DNA of 64,000 nucleotides from assembly GCF_000007825.1 (NCBI RefSeq), contig NC_004722.1, positions 5,182,001 through 5,246,000 on the forward strand, in the 5' to 3' direction. The stretch is from Bacillus cereus ATCC 14579. GTDB lineage: Bacteria > Bacillota > Bacilli > Bacillales > Bacillaceae_G. The notes below the pieces were generated by a model that did not search any database, was not told the DNA's origin, and saw only the letters and a program-made list of their open reading frames with translations. Below are positions 8,096 through 14,888 of this stretch, in pieces (positions within the stretch are counted from its first letter, which is position 1; each line of letters starts with the position of its first letter). Both the position numbers and the translations under genes were made by a program.

Positions 8096-8530
8096 CTATT
8101 CTTTTTTATCACCAATCGCAAATGTAATTTCTGCCTCACATGCAACTTCACCATCTACTGTTGCGATTGCTTTTCCTTTTCCAATTGGGCCGCGTACGCG
8201 TGTCATTTCTACTTCTAGACGAAGCTGATCACCTGGGCGTACTTGTTTTTTGAAACGGCAATTGTCGATACCTGCAAAGAAAGCAAGTCTTCCGCGGTTT
8301 TCTTCTTTCTTTAATACTGCAACTGCTCCGACTTGTGCTAATGCTTCTACAATAAGTACACCAGGCATAACTGCATAGTCAGGGAAGTGTCCGTTAAAGA
8401 ATTCTTCGTTTGCGGATACATTTTTAATCCCAACCGCTCTTTTACCTTCATCTACTTCTAATATTTTATCAACAAGTAAAAATGGATAGCGGTGAGGAAT
8501 GATTTCTTTAATTTGTTCTATATTTAGCAT
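8096..8530 (-). CDS. fabZ: 3-hydroxyacyl-ACP dehydratase FabZ
   Basis: A 144-residue hot-dog-fold enzyme that dehydrates 3-hydroxyacyl-ACP in type II fatty acid synthesis. It shows IIPHRYPFLLVDKI with the catalytic His, FNGHFPDYAVMPGVLIVEALAQ with the catalytic Glu, and RFKKQVRPGDQL. Length is typical. AAGGGG precedes the ATG. It is flanked by terminators and by the structured small-RNA candidate at 8646-8781, so it is probably monocistronic. No clear FapR operator was found upstream. Confidence 0.96.
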   Translation of the reverse strand: MLNIEQIKEIIPHRYPFLLVDKILEVDEGKRAVGIKNVSANEEFFNGHFPDYAVMPGVLIVEALAQVGAVAVLKKEENRGRLAFFAGIDNCRFKKQVRPGDQLRLEVEMTRVRGPIGKGKAIATVDGEVACEAEITFAIGDKKE

Positions 8531-8645
8531 ATAACAATCGCCCCTTTTGTAATATTGGTCTTACCACTTGGACATATTGCTATTATCCCATTTTGTTTAT
8601 TGTTTGTCATTACAAAGTAACATTTTATATTTAGCACAACTTCCT

Positions 8646-8781
8646 AAAAAAAAATGCACACACTCTATTCCATTAAAATAGTTGCACATTTTTGCAACTG
8701 ACACGGAGGTGGAAAGGAGTGTATGCCCAAATTAGGGAAAGGCAATATGTATTGAAACATTATTTGCCTTAATGTCGTATT
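8646..8781 (-). ncRNA. Candidate small RNA with anti-Shine-Dalgarno stretches
   Basis: On the minus strand two overlapping TATAAT elements (8798-8788) precede a 136-base stretch with no ORF. It has a small hairpin (GTCG-AATA-CGAC), a hairpin AGGCAA...TTGCCT, an exposed pyrimidine-rich run ACTCCTTTCCACCTCC (8720-8705) complementary to ribosome binding sites, and a terminator-like fold: outer stem 8717-8726 with 8656-8665, inner stem AGTTGCA / TGCAACT, then nine Ts. It ends 115 bases before fabZ, so it could instead be a fabZ leader. No good -35 is visible. Confidence 0.5.
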
Positions 8782-8794
8782 CGACTCATTATAT

Positions 8795-8808
8795 TATAAA
8801 CGTTTTCA
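8795..8808. promoter_or_regulatory. cre-like CcpA site over the small-RNA promoter
   Basis: TGAAAACGTTTATA (minus strand) matches the cre consensus TGWAANCGNTNWCA at all but one position and overlaps the -10 region of the candidate small RNA. CcpA repression is inferred. Confidence 0.45.
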
Positions 8809-8921
8809 ATTAAGGAAATATTAAATTTAACCATATATATGAATATTTTACCTGTTTCCTTCACATTTCTCTATTTTCCTTCCATTTTCGCAAAAAATCA
8901 AAATAAAAAAATATAAAAACG

Positions 8922-8955
8922 AAAAAAAGAACTAAGGCGTCAGCCTTAGTTCTTT
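8922..8955 (-). terminator. Terminator after mbl
   Basis: A 13-bp perfect stem (AAAGAACTAAGGC / GCCTTAGTTCTTT, loop 4) followed by a T-run on the minus strand, directly after the mbl stop. Confidence 0.92.
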
Positions 8956-8959
8956 CAAA

Positions 8960-9961
8960 TTATCTCAAAGCACGCTTTGGTAATCTGTCGATATTCTCTA
9001 ACATAATACCTGTACCAACCGCAACGCAGTGCATTGGGTTTTCAGCAATTAATACTGGTACTTTTAGTTCTTCTGCTAGAAGCATGTCGATACCGTGTAG
9101 TAAAGCTCCACCGCCTGTTAGAATAACACCGCGGTCGATGATATCTGCAGATAGTTCTGGTGGTGTGCGCTCTAATACGCCTTTTGCAGCTTGTACAATA
9201 ACAGCTGCATTTTCTTTTAATGCTTCTGTAATTTCTTCAGAGCATACTGTAATTGTACGTGGTAAGCCTGTTACCATGTCACGTCCGCGAATTTCAAGCT
9301 CTTCGCTACGTGCACCTGGGAATACTGTACCAACTTTAATTTTAATATCTTCTGAAGTACGTTCTCCGATTAATAGCTTATACTTACGTTTAATATAGTT
9401 TAAGATCTCCATATCAAACTTATCGCCAGCCATTTTGATAGAGGAAGAGGTAACAATATCACCCATAGATAGTACAGCGATATCTGTTGTACCTCCACCA
9501 ATATCAACAACCATGTTACCGCTTGGTTGGAAGATTTCCATACCAGCACCAACTGCGGCTACTTTTGGTTCTTCTTCTAAAAATACTGTTTTACCACCTG
9601 AACGTTCAGCAGCTTCACGAATTGCTTTTTGTTCTACTGATGTAATATTTGTTGGACAACAAATTAAAATACGAGGTTTTGAAAAGAAGCTCTTTACGTC
9701 CAATTTGTTAATGAAATACTTTAACATTGCTTCTGTAATTTCGAAGTTTGCGATTACACCATCTTTAAGTGGACGAATTGCTACAATATTACCCGGTGTA
9801 CGTCCCACCATGCTTCTCGCTTCTTCACCTACTGCTAATACTTTACCACTATTACGATCAATTGCCACAACAGATGGCTCATTTAATACAATACCCTTAC
9901 CTTTAACATGAATTAATACGTTAGCCGTACCTAGGTCAATTCCGATATCTCGCGCAAACAT
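8960..9961 (-). CDS. mbl: MreB-like cell-shape protein Mbl
   Basis: A 333-residue bacterial actin that guides sidewall peptidoglycan synthesis under the membrane. It begins MFARDIGIDLGTANVLIHVK (phosphate 1 motif) and has VVDIGGGTTDIAVLSMGD (phosphate 2) and GVILTGGGALLHGID (adenosine motif). I chose ATG at 9961, preceded by GGAGG, because it gives the 333-residue length of B. subtilis Mbl; the longer frame from 9988 would place the ribosome site inside the gene. The spoIIID-mbl order is conserved in Bacillus. Confidence 0.96.
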   Translation of the reverse strand: MFARDIGIDLGTANVLIHVKGKGIVLNEPSVVAIDRNSGKVLAVGEEARSMVGRTPGNIVAIRPLKDGVIANFEITEAMLKYFINKLDVKSFFSKPRILICCPTNITSVEQKAIREAAERSGGKTVFLEEEPKVAAVGAGMEIFQPSGNMVVDIGGGTTDIAVLSMGDIVTSSSIKMAGDKFDMEILNYIKRKYKLLIGERTSEDIKIKVGTVFPGARSEELEIRGRDMVTGLPRTITVCSEEITEALKENAAVIVQAAKGVLERTPPELSADIIDRGVILTGGGALLHGIDMLLAEELKVPVLIAENPMHCVAVGTGIMLENIDRLPKRALR

Positions 9962-10026
9962 TCCCGTTTTTTCCTCCTCGATATTCAAAATCAGGTTACA
10001 CCCGAATTCTTTTCACCTAATTTCTG

Positions 10027-10055
10027 ATTTTATCATAAATTTAACAGAAACGTAA
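10027..10055 (-). promoter_or_regulatory. Candidate promoter of mbl
   Basis: TTACGT and TAAAAT on the minus strand with 17-bp spacing, about 65 bases before the mbl start. The -10 is good and the -35 is poor. Confidence 0.35.
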
Positions 10056-10121
10056 TATTCGCAAAAAGAATTCTTCTGAAAAATATTATCGAATGTGAAC
10101 GGAATGCTTGCTACTGTAACA

Positions 10122-10394
10122 TTATTGACGTACAGGCTTCTCTACATCTTCTTTTCTATACTTTTGCTTTGTTGCTTCTCCACCTCTTAAATGACGAATA
10201 GACTTATGATAATCAAGAATTTCTTTCACTTCATTTGCGAGCTCTGGATTAATTTCTGGTAGACGCTCTGTTAAATCTTTATGGACTGTACTCTTTGATA
10301 CCCCAAATTCCTTTGCAATGACACGCACTGTCTTTCTTGTCTCCACGATATACTTACCAATCTTGATAGTTCTCTCTTTGATGTAATCGTGCAC
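10122..10394 (-). CDS. spoIIID: Mother-cell sporulation regulator SpoIIID
   Basis: A 90-residue DNA-binding protein that modulates sigma-E genes and helps activate sigK in the mother cell. The helix-turn-helix is visible in VRVIAKEFGVSKSTVHKDL, followed by the basic C-terminal region (HKSIRHLRGGEATKQKYRK). I chose GTG at 10394 (VHDYIKERTIKIGKY) because it follows an AGGGAGG site and gives the known length. The frame stays open upstream to 10520; that extension is listed separately. A sigma-E-like promoter lies at 10562-10590. Confidence 0.96.
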   Translation of the reverse strand: MHDYIKERTIKIGKYIVETRKTVRVIAKEFGVSKSTVHKDLTERLPEINPELANEVKEILDYHKSIRHLRGGEATKQKYRKEDVEKPVRQ

Positions 10395-10520
10395 ACCACT
10401 CGCCTCCCTAATTTGGATGTGAGAAGGGTGAAATGAGCCTCGCTGCATACGACTAAGAAGTAAGTGTGAGTGCTGTTTGTAAGCGTTAAACATTCTTGGA
10501 TTTATAATGAAATGATTCAC
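10395..10520 (-). other. In-frame upstream leader of spoIIID (usd-like?)
   Basis: 42 codons from a GTG at 10520 (GGTGAG upstream), with an internal ATG at 10493, run into spoIIID with no stop. The peptide includes MFNAYKQHSHLLLSRMQRGS. B. subtilis has a short leader gene, usd, whose translation opens the spoIIID ribosome site; this leader has the same position but is fused in frame. It could be a translated leader or an alternative long SpoIIID N-terminus. Confidence 0.45.
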
Positions 10521-10561
10521 GATTTCTCACCTCAAACACTCTCTTTGCTTTGGTTTATACC

Positions 10562-10590
10562 ATTGTATTGCCCGCACTACTGATATATGC
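10562..10590 (-). promoter_or_regulatory. Sigma-E-type promoter of spoIIID
   Basis: Minus strand GCATATA, 14-bp spacer, AATACAAT (7 of 8 to CATACAMT). It lies about 40 bases before the leader GTG at 10520. Sigma-E control of spoIIID is established in B. subtilis. Confidence 0.7.
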
Positions 10591-10672
10591 TACATGTTCA
10601 CTATTTTTGCGGACTAAGTTAAGAAAAATTACGTTTTTTTGTGAGAAATACGTTAACAGTGACTATTTTGAC

Positions 10673-10707
10673 GAAAAAAAATGACACCTTATATATAAGG
10701 CGTCATT
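10673..10707 (-). terminator. Terminator after the 44-aa membrane protein gene
   Basis: The minus-strand stem ATGACGCCTTA / TAAGGTGTCAT contains one G-T pair and is followed by TTTTTTTT. The stop codon of the small gene lies inside the stem. Confidence 0.85.
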
Positions 10708-10837
10708 CTTCTCTTTCAAACTCTTCTTCTAATAATTGATGGTGGGGAACCTCTTTCTTACCGGCAATATAATAATATAAGGTGAATAAAACAAACAATA
10801 AAATAATAGCAGTCGACAGAACAAATAAAAATGACAC
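10703..10837 (-). CDS. Short single-pass membrane protein (44 aa), function unknown
   Basis: GTG at 10837 follows a strong GGGAGGGG site by 5 bases and opens a 44-codon gene. The first ~25 residues are hydrophobic (MSFLFVLSTAIILLFVLFT), followed by YYYIAGKKEVPHH and an acidic tail ending EEEFEREE. It has its own terminator and lies between spoIIQ and spoIIID. Hydrophobicity, ribosome site and terminator support a real gene. I do not recognise the family; a sporulation or stress membrane peptide is possible from context only. Confidence 0.65.
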   Translation of the reverse strand: MSFLFVLSTAIILLFVLFTLYYYIAGKKEVPHHQLLEEEFEREE

Positions 10838-10935
10838 AGTATCCCCTCCCTTTTGTAATATATATTCGAGAATCTCGTCATTTTTCCTTGTTTTTGCAAC
10901 TTTTTTCTCGAAATTGAGTATTTTTATATAAAAAT

Positions 10936-10971
10936 AAAAAAATCAGCTCCCCTAGTGGGAACTGATTTTTT
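10936..10971 (-). terminator. Terminator after spoIIQ
   Basis: Stem AATCAG-TCCC / GGGA-CTGATT with one mismatch, 5-base loop, then a T-run on the minus strand, just after the spoIIQ stop. Confidence 0.88.
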
Positions 10972-10978
10972 CACTTTC

Positions 10979-11884
10979 TTATTCTTGTGAAGAAGAATCG
11001 TTAGATGATTCTGTAGAACCATTTGTTGATTTTTCTTCTTTCTTCGGTTCTTCTTTTTTGTCACTAGTTGAACCGCTTGTTGATTTCTCTTCTTTTTGAG
11101 ACTTGTCTTCTGTTTTACTTTCCGGTTTCGTGCTCGTTGACTTCTCTTCTTTTTGAGATTTGTCATCAGCTTTTTTACCAGAAGCATTCGTAGCCTTTGC
11201 AGCACCTGCATCAGCTTTAATTTCTGTTACTGATTTATTTAAGTAACGTTCAGGGTTCACAGCCACATTGTCTTTACGTACTTCAAAGTGAACGTGAGAG
11301 CCTGCCTCTTTATTCATTGCACTTAGACCGGATGTTCCTAATACTTCACCTTGTGCAACTCTTGCACCTTTTTCTACTTTCACACTGCCTAAGCTTTGAT
11401 AAGATACCGCTACACCATTTCCACTATCAACTGTTACAACATAACCAAGAAGTGAATCTTTTTCAGCTTTCGTTACTGTACCACTTAAAGCAGCAGCAAC
11501 ATTGAATTCTTTTCCATTCTTCGCAGCAATGTCAATTCCTTTGTTTGGGGAATATGTGTTGTTATAAAAGACAAGTGCTTTTTCTTGTTCCGCCTCAGTT
11601 GCTGCATCTTCATAGAATTTCTTCTGTACGACTACTTCCGCATTCGCGGCAGCTGGCATTTTCACTACTTCTGAAGATTTCGTTACTGGTACTGCTGGAT
11701 CTTCCGATTGTGTATACGGTGTTGCTTGATCGTGGTTTGGAGTCTTCTTCGGATTAGCTCCTTGGAACCATAGCGCAACCATTAAGATTACCGCTGCACA
11801 AGCAATGTATAGTGCCGGAAACACCCATCTTTTTTGAAATAAATGTACTACCTTTTGCGACTTTTTATTATTTCTTCCTCGCAT
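10979..11884 (-). CDS. spoIIQ: Forespore engulfment protein SpoIIQ (degenerate LytM/M23 domain)
   Basis: A 301-residue forespore membrane protein that pairs with mother-cell SpoIIIAH across the intermembrane space. One N-terminal transmembrane segment (about 22-40) precedes a LytM/M23-type domain. The first zinc ligand is replaced (SPNKGIDIA, Asn where active enzymes have His) while GSHVHFEVR keeps the second motif, as expected for a non-catalytic SpoIIQ. The C-terminal ~75 residues are a Lys/Glu/Ser tail with repeated SQKEEKSTS-like units. A sigma-F-like promoter lies at 11906-11934. Confidence 0.92.
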   Translation of the reverse strand: MRGRNNKKSQKVVHLFQKRWVFPALYIACAAVILMVALWFQGANPKKTPNHDQATPYTQSEDPAVPVTKSSEVVKMPAAANAEVVVQKKFYEDAATEAEQEKALVFYNNTYSPNKGIDIAAKNGKEFNVAAALSGTVTKAEKDSLLGYVVTVDSGNGVAVSYQSLGSVKVEKGARVAQGEVLGTSGLSAMNKEAGSHVHFEVRKDNVAVNPERYLNKSVTEIKADAGAAKATNASGKKADDKSQKEEKSTSTKPESKTEDKSQKEEKSTSGSTSDKKEEPKKEEKSTNGSTESSNDSSSQE

Positions 11885-11905
11885 TCCATCATCACCTCAG
11901 CAATC

Positions 11906-11934
11906 ATTTTGAACAATATTCACGTATCCTATAC
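11906..11934 (-). promoter_or_regulatory. Sigma-F-like promoter of spoIIQ
   Basis: Minus strand GTATA, 15-bp spacer, GTTCAAAAT (7 of 9 to GGNRAMAMT). It ends about 20 bases before the spoIIQ ATG, which is close. Sigma-F control of spoIIQ is established in B. subtilis. Confidence 0.45.
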
Positions 11935-12011
11935 AACGTATAACTAATTACTTTTCGACAAAATCTGTAAAAATATGTATAAGAACTGTAAAATTTCCGA
12001 GGAAATGATAG

Positions 12012-12048
12012 AAAAAAGAAAAAACTGAGCACTTTTAGCTCAGTTTTT
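12012..12048 (-). terminator. Terminator after the ABC permease gene
   Basis: An 11-bp perfect stem (AAAAACTGAGC / GCTCAGTTTTT, 7-base loop) followed by T-rich sequence on the minus strand, overlapping the permease stop. Confidence 0.9.
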
Positions 12049-12751
12049 AGTCTAATTGTTTCTTTTTATATACGATTAAACATACAACGAGCGATATAAT
12101 AAGCCAAACTGCAACATTTAATACATGCCCACTAATACTACTAAATCCCGCCCCACCTACTAAGCTTTTAAGTGCTTTCACAATATGAGATGTTGGAAGA
12201 TATCCAATCATCGTCTTAATTACTTTATTTTCAACCATTGGCTCAAACTGTACAGCCAAATACATCGTCATTAATATCGGCATTCCAATTATTGATGTTT
12301 GTGGTACAGAAGATGCAAGTAATCCGATCATTGTTCCAAGTACGATAAACAAAATAGTTCCGCATAAGAATATCAATCCTACCAATGGAAGATTAATATT
12401 TAACTGATCTAAAATGAATAAATTTGCAATACAAATGACCATCGTCAGACCCGATGTTAATAAACTCTTTCCAAGTAGAACTTCAACCGAAGATGCCGGT
12501 GATAGCATTAATACACGCAATGTATGTTTTTCTTTTTCTTCTGCAATTACCATAGATTGAACAAAGCCTGCGACAAATAGGAAGGCCGTTATAGTAGTAA
12601 TACCTAACATTTCCTTTCCCACTCCAAATCTGCTAAACAAAAATGAAAGTATAATTGGTAAAAATGCCATTAACAACACTTGTGAATTTGTCTTAAAATC
12701 TTGTACTTCTTTTCTAAAAATAGCTGATACACGTCTCATTGAAAATGTCAT
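12047..12751 (-). CDS. ABC-2-type transporter permease
   Basis: A 234-residue membrane subunit of an ABC-2 exporter with about six transmembrane segments. The first cytoplasmic stretch has FRKEVQDFKTNSQVLL, and EEKEKHTLRVLMLSPAS follows the second helix, both typical of NatB/DrrB-like permeases. It overlaps the ATPase gene by one base (TAATG), so the two are translationally coupled. The export substrate is unknown; small hydrophobic compounds or sodium are known for relatives. The ABC-LytTR gene just upstream suggests regulated expression. Confidence 0.87.
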   Translation of the reverse strand: MTFSMRRVSAIFRKEVQDFKTNSQVLLMAFLPIILSFLFSRFGVGKEMLGITTITAFLFVAGFVQSMVIAEEKEKHTLRVLMLSPASSVEVLLGKSLLTSGLTMVICIANLFILDQLNINLPLVGLIFLCGTILFIVLGTMIGLLASSVPQTSIIGMPILMTMYLAVQFEPMVENKVIKTMIGYLPTSHIVKALKSLVGGAGFSSISGHVLNVAVWLIISLVVCLIVYKKKQLD

Positions 12752-13593
12752 TATAATCCCCTCCCAGTAACTTCAATAAAGATATCGCCTAGCGTTGGTT
12801 CGTGTGAATGAATGGATAGTAATTCTCCTTTGTTCATCCATTCTGAAATACGTTTTGCGCCTAATTCATCTTTTTGCACTACTTCTTTTCGTTTACCTTT
12901 TAATACGACCTCTATTTGATCCTTAGCGTATTGTAAGCGCAGGTTCTCTGGCGTATCGAGTGCTACAATTTCTCCGCCACAAAGGAAGGCAATACGGTTA
13001 CAAAGCGTTTCTGCTTCATCCATGTTGTGAGTCGTTAAGAAAATCGTCGTTCCTTCTTCATTTAAGTCTTTTAAGATTTTATGAATGTTTTGTACGTTTA
13101 CTGGATCAAGTGCAGATGTTGGTTCATCTAAGAAGAGGATATCTGGTTTATGAAGGATTGCTCTCGCTAGTGTGACGCGTTGCTTCATTCCCTTTGATAG
13201 TTTCTTTACTGGTGTTTTTTTATCATCTAATAAATTTACTTGTGTTAGTACTTCATCGATTCGTTCTTTTTTGCAATCATATAAGTCACAAAATAATAGT
13301 AAGTTATCATAAATGCTAAGTCTTTCATATAAGCCGCTGTTATCTGTTAAAATACCAATTCGTTTATAATCGATGCTACTTGGTCCTGTAATATCTTTCC
13401 CTAATACTCTTACCGTTCCAACACTATGAAGCAATTGAGAAGTTAAAATTTTTACTGTTGTCGTCTTACCAGATCCACTCGGTCCGAGGAATCCGAATAT
13501 CTCTCCTTGCTTCACCTCAATATTTACATTTCGAAGTGCCGTTTTTCCACTGAAACTTTTCATTACATCTTTCATTTCAATTGCCAATGTCAT
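12751..13593 (-). CDS. ABC transporter ATP-binding protein
   Basis: A 280-residue nucleotide-binding subunit. Walker A is GPSGSGKTTTVK, the signature is LSKGMKQRVT, Walker B is ILFLDEPTSALDP and the switch His is in FLTTHNMDEA. The C-terminal ~70 residues are the extra domain common in ABC-2 ATPases. AAAGGGG precedes the ATG by 8 bases. It partners with the permease at 12047-12751. A 21-bp-spaced direct repeat (13713-13739) lies upstream and may bind the LytTR protein encoded next door. Confidence 0.93.
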   Translation of the reverse strand: MTLAIEMKDVMKSFSGKTALRNVNIEVKQGEIFGFLGPSGSGKTTTVKILTSQLLHSVGTVRVLGKDITGPSSIDYKRIGILTDNSGLYERLSIYDNLLLFCDLYDCKKERIDEVLTQVNLLDDKKTPVKKLSKGMKQRVTLARAILHKPDILFLDEPTSALDPVNVQNIHKILKDLNEEGTTIFLTTHNMDEAETLCNRIAFLCGGEIVALDTPENLRLQYAKDQIEVVLKGKRKEVVQKDELGAKRISEWMNKGELLSIHSHEPTLGDIFIEVTGRGL

Positions 13594-13712
13594 TTCTTCA
13601 TCCCCTTTGTTTTTCTTCTTTATAGATGAAAGTCGCTTTAGCGCTTTTCGTTCGTTTGTTTCGCTTTTCTTGACTCAATCATATGAAAAACAAAGGGATT
13701 ACGCAGTAAAAT

Positions 13713-13739
13713 ACCGGTAAAAGGAGTATTTTTACCGGT
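13713..13739 (-). promoter_or_regulatory. Candidate LytTR operator upstream of the ABC transporter genes
   Basis: ACCGGTA occurs twice on the minus strand with its starts exactly 21 bp apart, as expected for LytTR sites (two 9-bp direct repeats one face of the helix apart); each copy fits the LytTR consensus at about 7 of 9 positions. Since ACCGGT is itself palindromic, the same bases also form an inverted repeat. It lies between the regulator and the transporter genes. Confidence 0.55.
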
Positions 13740-13774
13740 GAATGAATCGCATGTTGAGCTTATTGGAGCACTTT

Positions 13775-14782
13775 TTATAGCCCAATCACACCTTTTAATT
13801 CATCCATGCGTCCTTTTGAAAGCGGAATTGAACTTTTTCTTTCGTCATCCAAAATTAAACTAAAACTGTTACGAGTCCAAGTAATCACTTCTCGTACTCT
13901 TTGTAAATTCACAAGATACGAGCGGTGACATCTAAAGAAACCAAAACCTGTTAATCTTTCTTCTAGTTCACTTAATGTTAATGCACATACGAAATCACCT
14001 TCACGAACGTGAATATGCGTTACTCCGTTTTGCGTTTCAATGAAATGGATTTCCATCGGATCAAGTAAAATGATTTTATCGTTCACTTTCGCAGGTATTC
14101 TTTCTAACTTCATTTGCGGAATTATTTGAACGACCTTCTCTTCATCGACTTTTTCTGCTTCCTCTTGTTCAATTTCTACTTTTTTCACACCATCATTGTT
14201 TAGTATGTATACATCTTCCGTTAACGAAAGGGCATCCGATAGAAAAGATGACGTAATAAAAATCGCCTTTCCTTGCTCTTTCATTTTCATGATTGCTTTT
14301 CGAATAATAACCGTACTCTCTATATCTACATTTTGCTCCGGTTCTTCCAAAATGATTAAATCCGGATTATGAATCATCACTCGTCCGATATGAAGACGGC
14401 GTTTCTCTGAAAATGATAATTTTTCTATTTTAACGTTTAGTTTATCTAGGAGACCAACAGACTGCACAACTTCTTCTATACTTATCTTTGATTCATAAAG
14501 CCCTAATAGAAATTTGAAGTATTCTTTCACCTTCAAACGATCATATGCCTCATCTTTCAAAAAACAAAAACCGATGCGGGAATAATTTTTCTTTCCAATT
14601 GCTTCTCCTTCAAACAGTACATTGCCAGTCGACGCCTCTTCTTCACCAATAATGATGCGGTGTAACACTTTAGCTGTATGATTATTGCATTGCAAAACAA
14701 TACATTGTCCCTTCTCCACCTCTAGCTCAATTGCCGGTAACTGGTTCGCCTTCCCTAATTGTTTCAACTCTAGTAACGCCAT
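13775..14782 (-). CDS. Degenerate ABC domain fused to LytTR DNA-binding domain, putative regulator
   Basis: A 335-residue two-domain protein. Residues ~1-210 follow the ABC ATPase layout, but the motifs are eroded: the Walker A position reads LQCNNHTAKVLH (no GK[ST]), the signature reads LSFSEKRRL and Walker B reads LIILEEPEQNVD. Residues ~235-335 form a LytTR domain (HFIETQNGVTHIHV, FFRCHRSYLVNLQRVREV). ATP hydrolysis is therefore doubtful; the N-terminal half may sense or pair with the neighbouring ABC ATPase. A target repeat lies at 13713-13739. The gene reads in the same direction, 181 bases upstream of the ABC genes. Confidence 0.88.
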   Translation of the reverse strand: MALLELKQLGKANQLPAIELEVEKGQCIVLQCNNHTAKVLHRIIIGEEEASTGNVLFEGEAIGKKNYSRIGFCFLKDEAYDRLKVKEYFKFLLGLYESKISIEEVVQSVGLLDKLNVKIEKLSFSEKRRLHIGRVMIHNPDLIILEEPEQNVDIESTVIIRKAIMKMKEQGKAIFITSSFLSDALSLTEDVYILNNDGVKKVEIEQEEAEKVDEEKVVQIIPQMKLERIPAKVNDKIILLDPMEIHFIETQNGVTHIHVREGDFVCALTLSELEERLTGFGFFRCHRSYLVNLQRVREVITWTRNSFSLILDDERKSSIPLSKGRMDELKGVIGL

Positions 14783-14852
14783 TTCATTTCCCCCAAATGC
14801 CTTTTTATCCTATTATATCAAACAATTAATGGAAAATTATGATATTTTAAAC

Positions 14853-14888
14853 AGAAAAAAATAGGTGCCAGAGTTCTGACACCTATTT
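14853..14888 (-). terminator. Terminator after spoIID
   Basis: The minus-strand stem AAATAGGTGTCAG / CTGGCACCTATTT contains a G-T pair and is followed by TTTTC, overlapping the spoIID stop. Confidence 0.88.

Noticed and set aside
8723..8755. A plus-strand 10-codon frame (MPKLGKGNMY) with a strong GGAGG / AAGGAG site.
   Set aside because: The bases form part of a minus-strand terminator and pyrimidine-rich RNA; the G-T pairs and T-run favour the minus strand, and 10 codons give no protein evidence.
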